Positions 62,001 through 64,000 of a stretch of 64,000 nucleotides of DNA are shown piece after piece. This DNA is from Coprovicinus avistercoris (lineage in GTDB: Bacteria > Actinomycetota > Coriobacteriia > Coriobacteriales > Atopobiaceae), in the NCBI GenBank assembly GCA_018714895.1, contig DVMQ01000018.1, forward strand, positions 62,001 to 126,000, given 5' to 3'. A model generated the notes under the pieces. The model was not told where the DNA came from and did no database searches. It saw only the letters and a program-made list of their open reading frames with translations. The position numbers and the translations under genes are program-made. How positions within the stretch are numbered: the first letter of the stretch is position 1; each line of letters starts with the position of its first letter.

Positions 62001-63846
62001 TCTTGAGGCCTCTGGAAAGATTTATACCGTGCTCAAGATTGACGAGGTTTCCAACCTTGGCGCAGCACGTATTCGTATCCGTTCTCTGATGGCAGCCTTA
62101 AATGAGCAGCGCGAAGAGCTTGAGGAGGAGGCAAAAGCTGGCCGTTTGCATGAAGCTGCACCGGTTGATGTGCGCATGGCAGACGGTTCTCTTGAGCATG
62201 TGCGTCCGGCGTCCGAGCCTGGCGAAGACGCTCAGGTGCCGGTGTATCGTGAATCCGAGAGCGCTGCGTGGGATAAGGTCGAGTTTACCGAGGCAATGCG
62301 TGAAGAGGGCTACACCATCCTTTGTCCGCAGATGGCACCCATTCACTTCGACCTGGTTGAGCCCATTATGCATGCCTACGGCTACAACATGGTGCTGCTG
62401 CCCTCGGTTGACCACGGTGCTGTTGAGGCAGGCCTGAAGTATGTAAACAACGATATTTGCTATCCGTCTATTCTGGTAACCGGCCAGATTATGGAGGCTA
62501 TCGAGAGCGGTAAATACGATCTCTCCAAGACTGCCGTTATTATTTCTCAGACGGGTGGTGGGTGCCGTGCAACCAACTACATCGCTCTTATCCGTAAGGC
62601 CTTAAAGGATTCTGGGCATCCCGAGATTCCGGTTATTTCGCTTTCTGTTGCAAAGACGCTTGATGAGAAGAACTCCGGTTTTGACATCAAGAAGCCGGGC
62701 CTTATCCTTCGCGCAGTATATGCCTTGCTGTATGGCGACCTTATTATGCAGCTGCTCTACCGCGTGCGTCCGTACGAAGCTCAAGAGGGATCAGCCAATG
62801 CTCTGTACGACACCTTCATGGCGCGTGCGCGCGATTTGCTCCCCACTGTCGAGCGCAGTGGCTTCTACGACTTCTGTCGTGAAACCGTTGAGGCATTTGA
62901 TGCGTTGCCGCTGGTAAATGACCGTTCCAAGCCTCGCGTTGGTGTTGTTGGAGAGATCCTTGTAAAGTTCCATCCAACTGCAAACAACCAGGTTGTTCAG
63001 GTTATTGAGTCCGAAGGCTGCGAGGCCAATGTTCCGGGACTGCTCGACTTCTTCCTGTTTGGTATGAGCAATCAGATAAATATGAAGCGCGAGCTGGGAA
63101 CTAAGTTCACAAGCCGTCTGACACACAAGGCAGGCATTGATCTTGTCCAGTCGATGCGTCGACCGATTGACAAAATGCTCGAGGCGAGTGAGCGTTTTGA
63201 GCCCTATGAGCCCATTCATGAATTGGCAGAGAAGGCCGAGCGCGTGCTTTCGCTGTGCAACACGATGGGTGAGGGTTGGCTGCTCACTGCTGAGATGATC
63301 GATCTGATTGAGCACGGAACACCCAACATCGTGTGCTGCTCACCCTTTGCCTGCTTGCCAAACCACGTTGTTGGCAAATCGGTGATCAAGCGTCTGCGCC
63401 AGATGCATCCCGAGAGCAATATTGTTGCTGTTGACTATGACCCGGGCGCCTCTGAGGTAAACCAGCTGAACCGTATTAAGCTGATGATCTCTGTTGCGAA
63501 GGAAAACTATCGCCGTTTGCACGAGCAGCAGGGAGGCGGCAAGGGCCTTGCGGAGGCTTTTGCTGACGATGCACGATCTGCAAACGAATTGAATGCATAT
63601 GGTGTAGACCCCAATGATGGCTTCCGTATCGAAAACCCTGCCGACCCTACCTTGCACGTAGTTTCTCCGTACGTTGAAGAGCCTTTTGCAGCCCAAGAAG
63701 GGGCAGGCACATCCTGCTCTGCTCATGGCTGTGGATCTGGTGAGGAACCTGCTCTCAATCTTTCTGATGAACAACTCGCTCGCATTGAGGCCGCTAAGCG
63801 TGCTGCTGCCGAGCGTGCTTCTGGAGTTGTAAACAGCAAGAAGTAG
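59008..63846 (+). CDS. Fused acyl-CoA dehydratase activase (two BadF/HgdC ATPase domains plus DUF2229 and dehydratase-like region)
   Basis: The product is 1612 residues. Two ASKHA ATPase domains start at D45 (GIDVGSTTVK) and D360 (GIDAGSTTMK). Each carries the cluster-ligating Cys motifs of 2-hydroxyacyl-CoA dehydratase activators (GTCAGGTGAFIDQMA with RCGVFAKSD; EACSSGCGSFIESFA with RCTVFMNSR). A C641-x2-C644-x3-C648 plus C-E-K-G set follows. DUF2229 begins near 690 (FWHAFFTELGFSVVLSDNS, PSESVCYPAKLSHGH), and a 2-hydroxyacyl-CoA dehydratase-like region extends to ~1500. Activators use ATP to inject an electron into radical dehydratases or reductases. The substrate of this fusion class is unknown. 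The ATG at 59008 follows AGGGAGG. Confidence 0.88.
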   Translation: MTNHKLSNMEQSTAAHPLKLVADGAELKPANPVDFSHAHLRLGIDVGSTTVKLAVIDEANHLVYANYERHHTDVRATAKALFERARGVLGDAPMRVSITGSGGLLLAKWLDLEFVQEVIASKRAVETIIPQTDCAIELGGEDAKIIYFDNGIEQRMNGTCAGGTGAFIDQMATLLHTDASGLNELAKNATHIYPIASRCGVFAKSDVQPLLNEGAAPADVAASIFQSVANQTVSGLACGHPIRGYVAFLGGPLQYLSELRHRFYETLDLDEEHRIVPENAHLFVATGAALAGESDKIVTFASVIEALENLGDTQGSEVERLQPLFEDAEAYDEFKERHNAQVVPRGDLAGYKGRVFIGIDAGSTTMKAAMVGEDGQLLHTWYGSNNGDILGTARVIMDDFYDHIPEGCTIGHVTTTGYGEALLIEALRADSGEIETVAHLRGAKAFVPDVEFILDIGGQDMKCLQVRNGVIEHIMLNEACSSGCGSFIESFAKSMNMDVIEFAKEAVHARKPVDLGSRCTVFMNSRVKQAQKEGATVGDIAAGLSYSVIKNALFKVIKLRDFDEIGKYVVVQGGTFMSDATLRAFELLTGRDVIRPDIAGCMGAYGAALLARDRAGENGTSTLLSREEIDNLKVKHTNVHCGRCSNNCLLTINDFGGGHRFITGNRCEKGAGSKGRKTEAPNLFAFKNQLLFDRPVLDPDSAPRGTVGIPRALNMYENYPFWHAFFTELGFSVVLSDNSSKKTYEAGIESMPSESVCYPAKLSHGHIMNLLGKDPDFIWMPCIRWERQEDETAGNHYNCPIVMSYPQALGLNVDELANPSVEFIDEFIPYDKKRELKRRLYELVSVRREKDAAKGRGRFRGEHITRAEVDRAVNIAWEADLEFKRTMQEKGDETLAWIEEHHAHGIVLAGRPYHNDPEINHAIPELVNSFGFAVLTEDSVAHKMRPERPIRVVDQWMYHSRLYRAARFVATRNDLDLIQLNSFGCGLDALTTDQVQEILEASGKIYTVLKIDEVSNLGAARIRIRSLMAALNEQREELEEEAKAGRLHEAAPVDVRMADGSLEHVRPASEPGEDAQVPVYRESESAAWDKVEFTEAMREEGYTILCPQMAPIHFDLVEPIMHAYGYNMVLLPSVDHGAVEAGLKYVNNDICYPSILVTGQIMEAIESGKYDLSKTAVIISQTGGGCRATNYIALIRKALKDSGHPEIPVISLSVAKTLDEKNSGFDIKKPGLILRAVYALLYGDLIMQLLYRVRPYEAQEGSANALYDTFMARARDLLPTVERSGFYDFCRETVEAFDALPLVNDRSKPRVGVVGEILVKFHPTANNQVVQVIESEGCEANVPGLLDFFLFGMSNQINMKRELGTKFTSRLTHKAGIDLVQSMRRPIDKMLEASERFEPYEPIHELAEKAERVLSLCNTMGEGWLLTAEMIDLIEHGTPNIVCCSPFACLPNHVVGKSVIKRLRQMHPESNIVAVDYDPGASEVNQLNRIKLMISVAKENYRRLHEQQGGGKGLAEAFADDARSANELNAYGVDPNDGFRIENPADPTLHVVSPYVEEPFAAQEGAGTSCSAHGCGSGEEPALNLSDEQLARIEAAKRAAAERASGVVNSKK

Positions 63847-63880
63847 AGTTCTCCATATCACCATTTGGTATTTGAGTGAG

Positions 63881-63919
63881 AAAGCGTCTGTGCAAAAGAG
63901 CTGCACAGGCGCTTTTTTT
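63881..63919 (+). terminator. Terminator of the activase gene
   Basis: AAAGCG-CTGTGCA pairs with TGCACAG-CGCTTT (one mismatch) around a seven-base loop and runs into seven T. Confidence 0.92.
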
Positions 63920-63969
63920 GATATGTCCAGTCACCGAGTACATAAGAAATCTTAAAAAATATATTGTGT

Positions 63970-63986
63970 ATATACAGCATATACAG
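63970..63986. repeat. Tandem ATATACAG repeat near the right edge
   Basis: Two copies of ATATACAG are separated by one base in an AT-rich tract 55 bases beyond the activase terminator. They may belong to the promoter or operator of a gene beyond the window. Confidence 0.4.
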
Positions 63987-64000
63987 TATGCTCAGATCAA

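Noticed and set aside
1..64000. CRISPR arrays, insertion sequences, prophage, integrases, rRNA
   Set aside because: I looked for repeat-spacer periodicity, transposase or integrase motifs and rRNA signatures and found none.

Overview
The window looks like a chromosomal segment of a moderate-G+C anaerobic actinobacterium, most likely Coriobacteriia (Atopobium/Lancefieldella/Olsenella-like). This is inferred from the gene set: a very large BadF/HgdC-type acyl-CoA dehydratase activase, an NfnAB-type ferredoxin:NADP oxidoreductase, a CBS-DRTGG family II pyrophosphatase, a fused EcfA ATPase, a TrpB2-type tryptophan synthase beta chain, both Pth1 and Pth2, and a fermentative dehydrogenase set. I see no mobile element, prophage, CRISPR array or rRNA. 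There is one tRNA (Gln, anticodon TTG).

Layout. 1-13.9 kb: the 5' end of an NADP isocitrate dehydrogenase gene, a DUF3825 protein, a YgjP-like metallopeptidase, a trpB2 gene preceded by a classical Trp-codon leader peptide and terminator, cstA, a flavin reductase, trmB-yfbR, an LtaS-like synthase, ettA and pth2. 13.9-28.4 kb: a CBS-type pyrophosphatase, then a fermentation and rare-sugar region. The latter holds an LDH/MDH-family enzyme, an Fe-alcohol dehydrogenase, two GatC-like PTS IIC proteins without IIA or IIB partners, an aldo/keto reductase, a RhaD-type aldolase, an SDR, a DeoR regulator, a D-tagatose/D-psicose 3-epimerase, an FGGY kinase and a FucA-type aldolase. 28.5-37.2 kb: small regulatory and unknown genes, then DUF89-xpt, nfnAB and the glmU-prs-pth cluster, all three on the minus strand. 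37.3-43.0 kb: a response regulator, histidine kinase and MacB/FtsX-like ABC exporter module. 43.1-52 kb: cutC, tRNA-Gln, a peptidoglycan-binding protein, a polyprenyl synthase, galE, a DAHP synthase, and a complete riboflavin ECF transporter (ribU-ecfA-ecfT) under an FMN riboswitch. 52-64 kb: murB, two related class A beta-lactamase-fold proteins flanking a DUF711 protein, an amino-acid binding lipoprotein, a TetR regulator and a 1612-residue dehydratase activase fusion.

How the genes work together. The sugar region appears to take up a free ketose, epimerise it at C3, phosphorylate it with the FGGY kinase and cleave it with one of two class II aldolases. The aldehyde product could be reduced by the nearby alcohol dehydrogenase or aldo/keto reductase. 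Two of the operons share a promoter-proximal element with phased TAGATAA repeats that is a good candidate operator for the local DeoR protein. The clearest regulatory discovery is a 30-codon leader peptide with three consecutive Trp codons and mutually exclusive hairpins upstream of a stand-alone trpB2. Gene starts were chosen from Shine-Dalgarno placement and family N-termini. Functions rest on motif recognition by eye, not on database searches.
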